Source: Candidatus Mediterraneibacter surreyensis
GTDB lineage: Bacteria > Bacillota > Clostridia > Lachnospirales > Lachnospiraceae
NCBI GenBank assembly: GCA_019118885.1
Contig: DWYB01000029.1
Location: 1 to 64,000 of the forward strand
Length of the DNA stretch: 64,000 bases
Direction: 5' to 3'
Shown here piece by piece: positions 33,949 to 42,259 of the stretch. The notes beneath the pieces were generated by a model. It was not told where the DNA came from, ran no database searches, and was given only the letters and a program-made list of their open reading frames with translations. Numbering within the stretch: the first letter of the stretch is position 1; each line of letters starts with the position of its first letter. Both the position numbers and the translations under genes were made by a program.

Positions 33949-35475
33949 TTATTCACCCTCCAGGCGGATCCTCCTGGAAATCCCCAGCGCGATCCCCATC
34001 TCCGCCATCAGGAACAGGATCGCAGTCCCCCCGTAACTGATGAACGGGAGCGTAATGCCTGTGGTCGGGAGCAGGCCCGTGACCACCGCGATATTTAAGA
34101 TCACCTGCAGCGCGATATGAGCGAAGATCCCGGTCGCGATCAGCGAACCGTAAAGATCCGGCGCGTTTTTGGCGATAAACATCAGGCGGTACAGAAGGAG
34201 CCCGAACAAGATCAGGATCAGGATCGCTCCGAATACTCCCAGTTCCTCGCAGATGACCACAAGGATCATATCATTCTGGGCCTCCGGGATCACTCCCAGC
34301 TTCTGCGTGCTGTTCCCAAGCCCTTTTCCGAAAAATCCTCCGCTTCCGATGGCATACAGTCCCTGCATGACCTGATAGCTTCCATCATCCATGGTAGCCT
34401 CCGGATTCAGCCAGGAGATGATCCTCTGAAGGCGGAAATTGTCGCTGTTTTCCGCTGTCACAGCCAGGACTGCAATGCCAATGGCAGCCACAACCACTCC
34501 CGCTCCGATGACCGCCAGGAACGGCTTTGTCTTCGGATGGATCACAAAGATCAGGATGCAGGTGATCGCCATTACGATGATCGCCGTACTCAGGTTGTCC
34601 GTCAGGAAGAGGACGCCTCCCGACGCCACCGCTCCCAGCACAAAGACGCGGATGATCCCTTCCATGGTATACGCTTTTTTCCCGAGACGGCACAGTTCAT
34701 AAGAGATAAAAAGGATGACCGCGATCTTCGTGATCTCCGCCGGCTGGACCGTCATATTTCCCGGAAGGCCGATCCACCGCCTCGCCCCGTTTACCGTCAC
34801 GCCCAGCGGCGTCTGCACGAGCGCCATCAGGAAAATCGAGAATATATAGATCTCAAAAGCAAACGCACCGTAAAAATGATAATCGATCTTCGATACGATA
34901 AACATCCCTGCCACACCGAACGCAGCGATCAACGCCTGCTTGGAAAAATAGTACATATCATTCCCGAAATCTGCCTGTGCCTCATACGCACTCGTACTGT
35001 AAAGCATAACAAGCCCGAAACACATCAGGAATACGATCACCATCAGAAGGTCGAAATCAAAATACTGCTCCTTTACCCCGGCCCTGCTCCGGCTTTTCGC
35101 GATCACTGCCGCCAGACCGGTGCGTTTCGGCGCTCTCGCCGGGCGCGCCGCCTGCCGCCGCTGCCCTGTATGTCCCATATCTCCTGTGCGCCGGACACTT
35201 TCCGGTCCGGCAGCCTGCCTGCGGGGACTGTACTCCGGCACCGGCTTGGGAGTACGGATCTCCTGACGCCGCCTGTCAATGGCCCTCTGATAACTTTCAT
35301 AGCCCGAGCGTATACTTACCGGCCGCATTGGCTTCGTATCTGAAAGGGAAGAGGAACTTTCCCTCTGTCCCACGGCTCTCATGGGCTGTGTGTCCCCGAG
35401 CCGCGGGCTGCTTTTCTTTCTGCTTTTTTTGTCCTGCCCTCGATTTTTGATCGGTCTGACAGTCCTGCTTCTCAT
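33949..35475 (-). CDS. SEDS-family glycosyltransferase with long basic N-terminal extension
   Basis: A 508-residue protein. Residues 1-140 are Arg/Gln/Ser-rich and look disordered, with a repeated DTQPMR/DTKPMR phrase. The SEDS domain follows, with LVMLYSTSAYEA, GARRWIGLPG, VQPAEITK, NLSTAIIVMA, EAQNDMILVVICEELG and GITLPFISYGGTA. It is a paralogue of the ftsW gene at 22869 and most likely polymerises glycan with a class B PBP. It starts 8 nt after the asnB stop, so the two are probably cotranscribed, which is unusual. Vegetative FtsW, RodA or SpoVE roles cannot be separated by sequence alone. Confidence 0.9.
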   Translation of the reverse strand: MRSRTVRPIKNRGQDKKSRKKSSPRLGDTQPMRAVGQRESSSSLSDTKPMRPVSIRSGYESYQRAIDRRRQEIRTPKPVPEYSPRRQAAGPESVRRTGDMGHTGQRRQAARPARAPKRTGLAAVIAKSRSRAGVKEQYFDFDLLMVIVFLMCFGLVMLYSTSAYEAQADFGNDMYYFSKQALIAAFGVAGMFIVSKIDYHFYGAFAFEIYIFSIFLMALVQTPLGVTVNGARRWIGLPGNMTVQPAEITKIAVILFISYELCRLGKKAYTMEGIIRVFVLGAVASGGVLFLTDNLSTAIIVMAITCILIFVIHPKTKPFLAVIGAGVVVAAIGIAVLAVTAENSDNFRLQRIISWLNPEATMDDGSYQVMQGLYAIGSGGFFGKGLGNSTQKLGVIPEAQNDMILVVICEELGVFGAILILILFGLLLYRLMFIAKNAPDLYGSLIATGIFAHIALQVILNIAVVTGLLPTTGITLPFISYGGTAILFLMAEMGIALGISRRIRLEGE

Positions 35476-35483
35476 ATTATCAC

Positions 35484-37364
35484 CTATCTCGTATTCATCG
35501 CCGGATGCACCGGTTTGCCGTGTTCAAAAAATCTGTCATACCACACAAGGAAAATATACACTGCCCAGATCTTCCTGCTGTCGTCTGTCTTCTCATTTGT
35601 ATTCTTTCCTTCACGGTGGTCGTCCAGCATCTTCATGAGCAGATCCGTATTAAAGAACTTTTTCGCCGCGCTGGTCGCGAACATCGCTCTGACCCTGTTA
35701 TAATACTTCTCTTCCCTCAGCCATACTCTGATGGGGATCGGGAACCCGAGCTTCTTTTTCTCAGCAGTCTTGCTGCGGATATGTCTTTCCGCCGCCGCCC
35801 GGAGAGCCACCTTTGTCCTCGGAGCCCTCACCTTATAGTCAAGGGGAAGCGTCTCCGCCAGCTCCAGCACCTTCTTATCCAGGAAGGGCACTCTGACTTC
35901 CAGGGAATTCGCCATGCCCATCTTATCTCCCTTCATGAGGATATCATGGACCAGCCAGAGATGCAGGTCAACATACTGCATCTTTGTCACCGGATCTTTA
36001 TCCTTCACACGCTCATACAGCGGACGGGTCACATCCTGGATGCCCGGTCTGCATCCCTTCTTTAAGATCTTATTTGCCTCCCGCTCTGTGAAAATGTTTG
36101 TAGCGTTGGCAAAATAGCGCTCCTCCAGCGTCCTGCCGTGGCGCATGAGGAATCCCCTGCCTTTCATCCCGCGCGGGAGACAGTACTCCGCGAATCTGCC
36201 CAGCAGGCGCCGGATCCCGAAGGGGATCTTATTAAAAGCCGTGTGTTCCAGAGGTTCACAGTAAATATTGTATCCGCCGAAAAGCTCATCCGAGCCCTCG
36301 CCGGAGAGGACGACTTTCACTTTCTTAGAAGCTTCCTCGCTCAAAAAATACAGTGCGATGGCAGCCGGGTCCGCCACCGGCTCATCCATATAATACTGGA
36401 TATCCGACAGCTTGTCCCAGTATTCGTCCGGGGTGATGACTTTCGCGTCATTCTCCATGTTGATACTCGCCGCGAACTCTTTCGCATCCTGTATCTCGCT
36501 GTACTGTCCCTCGTCAAATCCGACGGTAAACGTATGGTCCACCTGTCCGAGCCAGGTCAGATAGCTGGAATCCACTCCGCTCGACAGATAGGACGCGACC
36601 TCCACGTCACTGATCTTATGCTTCTCCACGGATTCCTTCATGACCGCTTCCACCTCGTCAACGACCTCCTCAAAGGATTTCGTATTATCCCCGGTGAAAT
36701 CCGGCTCAAAATACCGTGTGATCTTCATCTCTCCATTTTCATAGGTGAAATAATGTCCCGGCTGGAGACAGAACACACCTTTAAAAAATGTCTCATTCGT
36801 AGGCACGAACTGGAAAGAAAGATAATTTCCAAGGGCATCCTCATTAAAGATCTTGTCAAACTTCGGATGCTCCATAAACGCCTTGATCTCTGAGGCGAAC
36901 ATGAGCGTCCCGTTCATCTGCGCATAGTAGAGGGGCTTAATGCCAAAGATATCCCTTGCCGCGAAAAGACGCTTCCTCCTCGTGTCCCAGATCGCGAAAG
37001 CGTACATCCCTCGCAGCCTGTCCACCAGGCTCTCGCCCCACTCCTCAAATCCATGGACCAGTGTCTCGGAATCTGTATTGGACACGAAAACATGCCCTGC
37101 CGCTGCCAGCTCCTCCCTGAGTTCCTGATAATTATAGATCTCCCCGTTAAATACAAGCACCAGGCTCCTGTCTTCATTATATAACGGCTGGTCGCCCACA
37201 GACGAAAGGTCGATAATGCTCAGGCGCCGGAATCCCAGCGCCGCGTCCTCATCGACATACTTTCCTTCACTGTCCGGCCCCCGGTGAATGATCGTATTCA
37301 TCATATTCACCAGCACCTGTTCTCTGTCTTCCACTTCGCCCACAAACCCTGCGAATCCACACAT
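35484..37364 (-). CDS. asnB: Asparagine synthase (glutamine-hydrolysing)
   Basis: A 626-residue enzyme. Cys2 after Met is the N-terminal amidotransferase nucleophile (MCGFAGFVG, IIHRGPDSEG, SFNGEIYNYQ-type block here VFNGEIYNYQEL). The synthetase domain has the PP-loop SSGVDSSYL and the motif SGEGSDELFGGY. It makes asparagine from aspartate, ATP and glutamine. Homologues in wall contexts amidate peptidoglycan precursors or belong to polysaccharide clusters; the following SEDS gene makes an envelope link possible but unproven. AGGAGAG-type site precedes the start. Confidence 0.95.
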   Translation of the reverse strand: MCGFAGFVGEVEDREQVLVNMMNTIIHRGPDSEGKYVDEDAALGFRRLSIIDLSSVGDQPLYNEDRSLVLVFNGEIYNYQELREELAAAGHVFVSNTDSETLVHGFEEWGESLVDRLRGMYAFAIWDTRRKRLFAARDIFGIKPLYYAQMNGTLMFASEIKAFMEHPKFDKIFNEDALGNYLSFQFVPTNETFFKGVFCLQPGHYFTYENGEMKITRYFEPDFTGDNTKSFEEVVDEVEAVMKESVEKHKISDVEVASYLSSGVDSSYLTWLGQVDHTFTVGFDEGQYSEIQDAKEFAASINMENDAKVITPDEYWDKLSDIQYYMDEPVADPAAIALYFLSEEASKKVKVVLSGEGSDELFGGYNIYCEPLEHTAFNKIPFGIRRLLGRFAEYCLPRGMKGRGFLMRHGRTLEERYFANATNIFTEREANKILKKGCRPGIQDVTRPLYERVKDKDPVTKMQYVDLHLWLVHDILMKGDKMGMANSLEVRVPFLDKKVLELAETLPLDYKVRAPRTKVALRAAAERHIRSKTAEKKKLGFPIPIRVWLREEKYYNRVRAMFATSAAKKFFNTDLLMKMLDDHREGKNTNEKTDDSRKIWAVYIFLVWYDRFFEHGKPVHPAMNTR

Positions 37365-37536
37365 ATTAAGCTCTCCTTTTCACTCCCGCAGCCCACAGCC
37401 CGGATCCAGTCCACCCGGATGAGCAACTACACTCATAATAATAGATAAGGAACCAGTTTCGGTAAGTCTTTTTACCTGATCTGATCCCTTATTGCCATGC
37501 TCTGCGTCTGATAAAAAATTATAGTTTCTGTACCAA

Positions 37537-37611
37537 TCGGGGTGACAGGATTCGAACCTGCGACCTCACGGCCCCCAGCCGTGCGCTCTAACCAAACTGA
37601 GCCACACCCCG
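37537..37611 (-). tRNA. tRNA-Pro (anticodon GGG)
   Basis: A full cloverleaf on the minus strand: acceptor CGGGGTG/CACCCCG, D-arm GCTC/GAGC, anticodon stem CACGG/CCGTG with loop CTGGGGG (anticodon GGG, reading CCC/CCU), and T-arm with TTCGAAT. The discriminator base is A. The 3' CCA is not encoded. A strong promoter lies immediately upstream. Confidence 0.95.
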
Positions 37612-37622
37612 CCGACTCATAC

Positions 37623-37651
37623 ATTATATATAATTTGCCGGCAAATGTAAA
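37623..37651 (-). promoter_or_regulatory. Promoter of tRNA-Pro
   Basis: TTTACA (37646-37651) and consensus TATAAT (37623-37628) are separated by exactly 17 bp, 11 bp before the tRNA 5' end. Confidence 0.8.
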
Positions 37652-37737
37652 GAAATTTTTTCTGATGTCCTGTTCTCTTTTCAGCCGCTTGTTACTGTTC
37701 GCAGCAGCAGTCTCTTTTCACATCTCAACGCCCTTTC

Positions 37738-37749
37738 CATAATATAATA
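37738..37749 (+). promoter_or_regulatory. Possible sigma-E -10 region of the cotJ operon
   Basis: CATAATAT (37738-37745) resembles the sigma-E -10 CATACAAT, and overlaps TATAAT (37744-37749). No convincing -35 of either class is visible. Sigma-E control is expected because cotJ is a mother-cell operon in Bacillus and sigE is encoded in this window. Confidence 0.3.
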
Positions 37750-37782
37750 GTGAGTTACCACCTATGAAAGGAGCCGCCAACA

Positions 37783-38034
37783 ATGGCAAATTGTCAAAAT
37801 ATGCGCTATATGCGCCGTCCCATGGCATCCGCTCCGGCCCCGTCCTGCGCCTGCCGGATGGACGGATGCCCGGACACACATGATTTTTTCCCATCTGACA
37901 TTCCTCTCGCAATGGCTTATGTCAAATGGCAGAAATGGCAGGACATCTACGAACCGTGCAAAGCCCTCAGAAGCGGAACACTTTTTCAGGAACTGGATAA
38001 ACCCTTCCTGGGGAAAGGAGGCTGCCGCAGATGA
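37783..38034 (+). CDS. cotJA: Spore coat-associated protein CotJA
   Basis: An 83-residue protein of the CotJA family, with a Cys/Met/Pro-rich N-terminal part and the segment IPLAMAYVKWQKWQDIYEP that is typical of the family. It is a small coat component recruited during mother-cell expression. AAAGGAG precedes the start. The stop overlaps the cotJB start as ATGA. Confidence 0.93.
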   Translation: MANCQNMRYMRRPMASAPAPSCACRMDGCPDTHDFFPSDIPLAMAYVKWQKWQDIYEPCKALRSGTLFQELDKPFLGKGGCRR

Positions 38035-38366
38035 ATATGAATGCAATGCCAAACAGCAGTACCATGCGCAGAATGAATGATATGGCGCCGCACTCCGGCG
38101 GGAGCGTCATGAACCGCCGTCAGCTCATGGACCACATCAACCAGGTCAGCTTCGCAGTGGATGAAGTAAAATTGTACCTGGATACCCATCCCTGCGACAG
38201 GGAAGCTCTTGCGTATTTCCGCGAGATGAGCCGCAAACGTGATCATGCCCTGAAGGAATATGCCGCCGCTTACGGGCCGCTGACCGTTGATACCGCTGAG
38301 GAATCCTGCGCTGAGCGTTGGACCTGGGTCAACGAGCCATGGCCGTGGCAGGAAGGAGGATGCTGA
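38031..38366 (+). CDS. cotJB: Spore coat protein CotJB
   Basis: A 111-residue protein. The family core runs from LMDHINQVSFAVDEVKLYLDT to the C-terminal WTWVNEPWPWQEGGC, with conserved Trp/Pro residues. The N-terminal 25 residues are Met/Asn-rich and variable. The start is coupled to cotJA and GGAGG lies within the cotJA end. cotJC follows after 3 bp. Confidence 0.93.
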   Translation: MNMNAMPNSSTMRRMNDMAPHSGGSVMNRRQLMDHINQVSFAVDEVKLYLDTHPCDREALAYFREMSRKRDHALKEYAAAYGPLTVDTAEESCAERWTWVNEPWPWQEGGC

Positions 38367-38369
38367 TTT

Positions 38370-38966
38370 ATGTGGAATTATGAAAAAAGACTGCAGTATC
38401 CGGTGAAGATCACCCAGACAAACCCGAAGATCGCACAGATCATCATCTCTCAGTTCGGAGGACCGGACGGAGAACTCGCCGCGTCTATGCGGTATCTGTC
38501 GCAGAGATATACGATGCCGTATAAGGAAGTGACGGGGACGCTGACGGATATTGGTACGGAAGAACTCGCCCACATGGAAATGATCTGCGCCATCGTCTAC
38601 CAGCTCACAAAGGATCTGACCCCGGAAGAGATCGAGCGCTCCGGATTCGATAAGTACTATGTAGACCACACTCTGGCGCTCTGGCCCCAGGCGGCCAGCG
38701 GCATGCCGTGGACAGCGACCGTGTTCCAGTCCAAGGGAGATCCCATCACTGACTTGAACGAGGACCTTGCCGCCGAGCAAAAGGCAAGGACCACCTATGA
38801 CAATATCCTGCGGCTTGTCAAAGACCCGGAAGTCGCTGATCCGATCCGCTTCTTAAGGCAGCGCGAGATCGTGCACTATCAGCGTTTCGGAGAAAGCCTG
38901 AGGATCGTCCAGGAGAAACTGGACAGCAGGAACTTCTATGCGTTCAACCCGGAGTTTGACAAATAG
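38370..38966 (+). CDS. cotJC: CotJC, manganese-catalase-like spore coat protein
   Basis: A 198-residue four-helix-bundle protein of the manganese catalase superfamily. The metal ligands are expected in the EELAHMEM motif near residue 65 and EIVHYQRFGE near the end. Family members are coat-associated and may have peroxide-scavenging activity. It is the last gene of cotJABC and is followed by a bidirectional terminator. Confidence 0.95.
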   Translation: MWNYEKRLQYPVKITQTNPKIAQIIISQFGGPDGELAASMRYLSQRYTMPYKEVTGTLTDIGTEELAHMEMICAIVYQLTKDLTPEEIERSGFDKYYVDHTLALWPQAASGMPWTATVFQSKGDPITDLNEDLAAEQKARTTYDNILRLVKDPEVADPIRFLRQREIVHYQRFGESLRIVQEKLDSRNFYAFNPEFDK

Positions 38967-38997
38967 CGGCATCTGCTGTTTATAACACAACATTTAA

Positions 38998-39037
38998 AAA
39001 AATGCCTGTCCCTGCATATGCCGGAACAGGCATTTTA
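38998..39037. terminator. Bidirectional terminator between cotJC and htrA
   Basis: AAAATGCCTGT arms (38998-39009 and 39026-39037) pair perfectly over at least 11 bp, A-rich before and T-rich after, so the hairpin serves both the convergent genes. Confidence 0.8.
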
Positions 39038-39110
39038 CATAAGTATCGTTTGTTACTTCACGCTAATATGATTTTTTCTGATGATCCCGCTCATCTGCCA
39101 AACTTACAGT

Positions 39111-40442
39111 TTATCCAAGCGTCACATCAAGCCCCTGTTCATCATACTCTCCGTTTGACTGCGGGACCAGGATCGTAAGGCTGACCGTCTCACCCTTTGC
39201 ATAATACTGAAGCTGTTCCTGGAGCGCCTCCATACTGTCAATAGAGCTTCCATTGATTGCTGTAATGATAGAACCCTTTGTCATGCCCGCTTTGTCCGCG
39301 CCGCTGCCCTGGCTGACCTCCATTACATAGACCCCTGCCGGGACATCGATCTGCTGTGAAAATGCATCCGACACGCTCATGCCTGTGATGCCGAGCAGCC
39401 CGCGTTCATTCTCCGGCACTTTTGTCTTCGTCTCCTGGTTCATCAGATTCTGGATCAGGTCAGACACATCGCTGATCGGGATCGCGTATCCGATGCCTTC
39501 CACGCTTTCCCCTGTCAGTTTCGCAGAATTGATACCGATCACTTCACCGTTGACGTTCACAAGAGCGCCGCCGCTGTTGCCCGGATTGATCGCCGCATCT
39601 GTTTGGATCAGTTTTGCCCCGCTCTCCTGAGTTTCCCCGGTCTGTGTATCTGTAGTGGAAACAGAACGGTCAAGCGCGCTGATCACGCCTGTTGTGACAG
39701 ACTGTCCGTATCCGAGGGCATTGCCGATGGCGATCGCAGGCTCGCCGATCTGAAGTTTCGTAGAATCCCCAAGTGTAGCAACTGAGATCGCATCCATAGT
39801 ATCGTCTGAGATCTGATCCAGCGCGACAGCGATCACAGCCACATCATAAGTGGCGTCTGTGCCTTTGATATTCGCCTCGACACTGGACTGGTCGTCAAAT
39901 GTAACTGTAAGGGTATCGCTGCCCTCAACGACATGATTATTCGTAACGATCAGCAGCTCTGAGTCATTCTTTCCGATGATGATGCCTGTCCCTGCTCCTT
40001 CATTCGTCTGTTCATATGTGCCGCCAAAGAAACTCTGCACTTCCTGGACTGACATGCTCGTGATGGAGACAATGGACGGCATTACCTTCTCCACTACATC
40101 CGACACATCCGATGTCACGACGCTGGACGAAGTAGAGAGCGATGTCCCGCTGCTGATCTTGTCAGAGGATGCTGTCGTGGTCTTACCGGAGTCTCCCAGT
40201 CCCAGGATCTTCTGTCCGACAAGGTTTGTAGTGAGGAATACCGCGCTGGATACCACACCGAACAGGATCGCAAATCCTGTCACAGCAGCCGCCTTCACAA
40301 GATTTTTATGCGGCTTTTTCTCTTTGCGGGGTTTTTGCTGCTCAGGCTGTTCCCCATTGTACCCGCCGGGCCGGGGACCGCCATACTGATAGTTACTGTT
40401 CAGATCATCATTTGAATTGTAATAGTTATATTGATTATCCAT
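39111..40442 (-). CDS. HtrA/DegP-like serine protease with PDZ domain
   Basis: A 443-residue membrane-anchored quality-control protease. The Asn/Tyr/Gln/Pro-rich cytosolic N-terminus (1-45) precedes a transmembrane helix (about 50-72) and a Ser/Thr-rich linker. The trypsin-like domain has the catalytic triad in TNNHVVEG, YDVAVIAV and NPGNSGGALV. One PDZ domain follows (GVYVMEVSQGSGADKAGM, GSIITAINGSSI). It likely degrades misfolded proteins at the outer face. A plausible promoter (TTTATC, 17 bp, TATAAC) lies upstream. Confidence 0.95.
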   Translation of the reverse strand: MDNQYNYYNSNDDLNSNYQYGGPRPGGYNGEQPEQQKPRKEKKPHKNLVKAAAVTGFAILFGVVSSAVFLTTNLVGQKILGLGDSGKTTTASSDKISSGTSLSTSSSVVTSDVSDVVEKVMPSIVSITSMSVQEVQSFFGGTYEQTNEGAGTGIIIGKNDSELLIVTNNHVVEGSDTLTVTFDDQSSVEANIKGTDATYDVAVIAVALDQISDDTMDAISVATLGDSTKLQIGEPAIAIGNALGYGQSVTTGVISALDRSVSTTDTQTGETQESGAKLIQTDAAINPGNSGGALVNVNGEVIGINSAKLTGESVEGIGYAIPISDVSDLIQNLMNQETKTKVPENERGLLGITGMSVSDAFSQQIDVPAGVYVMEVSQGSGADKAGMTKGSIITAINGSSIDSMEALQEQLQYYAKGETVSLTILVPQSNGEYDEQGLDVTLG

Positions 40443-40543
40443 AAGATTACCTGCTTTCTCTCTTAGTTTTTTCTTTTTACGGTTATATCATAGCTTTGGT
40501 TTGTGATAAAAATGTGTTCAATCCTTTAACAAAACTTGAAAAA

Positions 40544-40600
40544 GAGAGGCTCCGAATCCCCGGCTGACATTTCACATCATCCGGGCTTTCTTTGCCTCTC
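40544..40600 (-). terminator. Terminator after the cohesin-domain gene
   Basis: GAGAGGC (40544-40550) and GCCTCTC (40594-40600), with an inner CCCGG-type stem, are followed on the minus strand by TTTTTC. It lies 13 bp past the stop codon. Confidence 0.7.
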
Positions 40601-40613
40601 TGTCCACTGCCTT

Positions 40614-42149
40614 TTACAGGTCTATGAAATTGATGTCATAATCATCTGGATCTTTTTTCTGCTTCCCTGCTTTCCCTCTGCGGTTCTTTCCGGACTTCTT
40701 ATCATCTGTATAGATATCATCGTCCTCATAGATATCCTCATCTTCGTATCCATCGTCATACTCAGGATCTAAAGCTCCGTCATCATCATATCCATACTCA
40801 TCGTCGTAATCATCATATCCATCGTCATCGGGCTCTTCGTCGTAGTCATCCTCATACTCGTCTTCATCCTCATCGTACCCGATCTCATCATCAATATACT
40901 CATCCTCTTCCGCTTCATCTGCAGAAGCCTTCTTTCCCGGCTTTTTCTTTTTATCTTCCTTCTTTGTATCTTCCTCTTCATCATCAAAGGGGATATCATA
41001 CTCATCATACAGGTCATCCAGTTCCTGATTGCGGTGGACGAGTTTGACCGCAAAAATGATCATCAGTATAAGGAGCAGGAGACATACCGCGATCCCCGCC
41101 GCGAGGATAGGAAGGATATGCTCGCTGATAAACGCGCCTGCCGCCCCGGGAAGCGCCGGAGCCGCCTCTTCCTCTTCTGCCGGTGCCGGTACCTCAAAGT
41201 ACTGATATGTCCCATCTTCAGAATCGTACTGGTACAGATCCTCCTGCCCTGTACGTGTATTCAGCGCATAGATCAGATAATATCTGTCAGATGCAGACGG
41301 ATCAGACCAGATCGGGAAGACCTGATCCTGGACAGTAAGCTCAGACTCCTGATAATTATCCGGAAGATCCACTTCATCCGGTTTGTCCAAAGGGATAATG
41401 GATGTCGTATCAGAGATCGTCAGCTGGGCAAAAGGAGCAAATGTCGCATCCTCCGTGTCAAACAGGAAAAAGCTCCCTGTCCCGGATCCATCAGTCAGAT
41501 ACCCCAGATATACTCCTGCATCATTTACGACAAATTTCCTTTCCTCTCCATTAAATGTCATCGTAGTCTCAGAATATCCCTCCGGGATATCTGTTGTAGT
41601 AAAAGCCTCAGAGAAATGATAATCTGTCCCGTTCACAGTCACGGTGACCCCCGTGTCAGATCCTGCTTCCGGTGTTTCTGCTGCCGCTGTCGGCGCCACG
41701 CTCGTTGTGCCGTCATCCGCCGCTGCGATGGAGATCGCAGATGAACCCTGTTCCAGGTTTAACGTCTCTCCCGAAGACAGAGTCGCAGAACTGCTGCTCA
41801 CAGAAAGTGTGGTCTCCGTCGCCTGGAGAGCGCGGAAAGTCACTGTTGTCCTCAGCTCACTCCCGCTGCCTGTCCCTGTATAAGTCAGAGTCCCCGATCC
41901 GTCAGCTGAAAAGCCGTCGCCGCTGACAAACTCCAGCACAGAGGCATCATAACTCATCGTCACATTTACGCTTCCCACGGTACCGCCGCTGCTCTGTACG
42001 ACAAGGTCCACGCCCACATTCTCCCCTACCTTTGTGGAAGGATCTGAGAACATCAACACGCCATCCGCCGCGAACACAGCCGTCCCGAATACCGGGACCA
42101 TCAGGCACAGCGCAAGGACCAGACCCGCTAATTTCTTTAATGCTTTCAT
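40614..42149 (-). CDS. Cohesin-domain membrane protein with acidic cytosolic tail
   Basis: A 511-residue protein. A signal peptide (MKALKKLAGLVLALCL, ending AVFAAD) is followed by a cohesin-like beta domain (VGENVGVDLVVQSSGGTVGS, SYDASVLEF), then an extracellular region and one transmembrane helix (about 345-370). The last 130 residues are cytosolic and extremely rich in Asp, Glu and Tyr, interrupted by a Lys block. Cohesin domains bind dockerins in cellulosomes but also occur alone in surface proteins. GAGGT before the ATG at 42149 decides against the longer frame. The inside acidic tail is unusual and could be a charge-based interaction or phosphorylation site. Confidence 0.8.
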   Translation of the reverse strand: MKALKKLAGLVLALCLMVPVFGTAVFAADGVLMFSDPSTKVGENVGVDLVVQSSGGTVGSVNVTMSYDASVLEFVSGDGFSADGSGTLTYTGTGSGSELRTTVTFRALQATETTLSVSSSSATLSSGETLNLEQGSSAISIAAADDGTTSVAPTAAAETPEAGSDTGVTVTVNGTDYHFSEAFTTTDIPEGYSETTMTFNGEERKFVVNDAGVYLGYLTDGSGTGSFFLFDTEDATFAPFAQLTISDTTSIIPLDKPDEVDLPDNYQESELTVQDQVFPIWSDPSASDRYYLIYALNTRTGQEDLYQYDSEDGTYQYFEVPAPAEEEEAAPALPGAAGAFISEHILPILAAGIAVCLLLLILMIIFAVKLVHRNQELDDLYDEYDIPFDDEEEDTKKEDKKKKPGKKASADEAEEDEYIDDEIGYDEDEDEYEDDYDEEPDDDGYDDYDDEYGYDDDGALDPEYDDGYEDEDIYEDDDIYTDDKKSGKNRRGKAGKQKKDPDDYDINFIDL

Positions 42150-42259
42150 ATAATTTACCTCTTCTGTATTATGAATAATATTTGATACGGACAGCACGGC
42201 TTCCGCCTGTCTGTCCACTGCCTACTATCATACACGCTCCGCGCAGAAAAGTCCAGTGA

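Noticed and set aside
40614..41020. Repetitive stretch at the 3' end of the cohesin-domain gene
   Set aside because: It encodes the Asp/Glu/Tyr tail in frame; it is not a separate repeat element.
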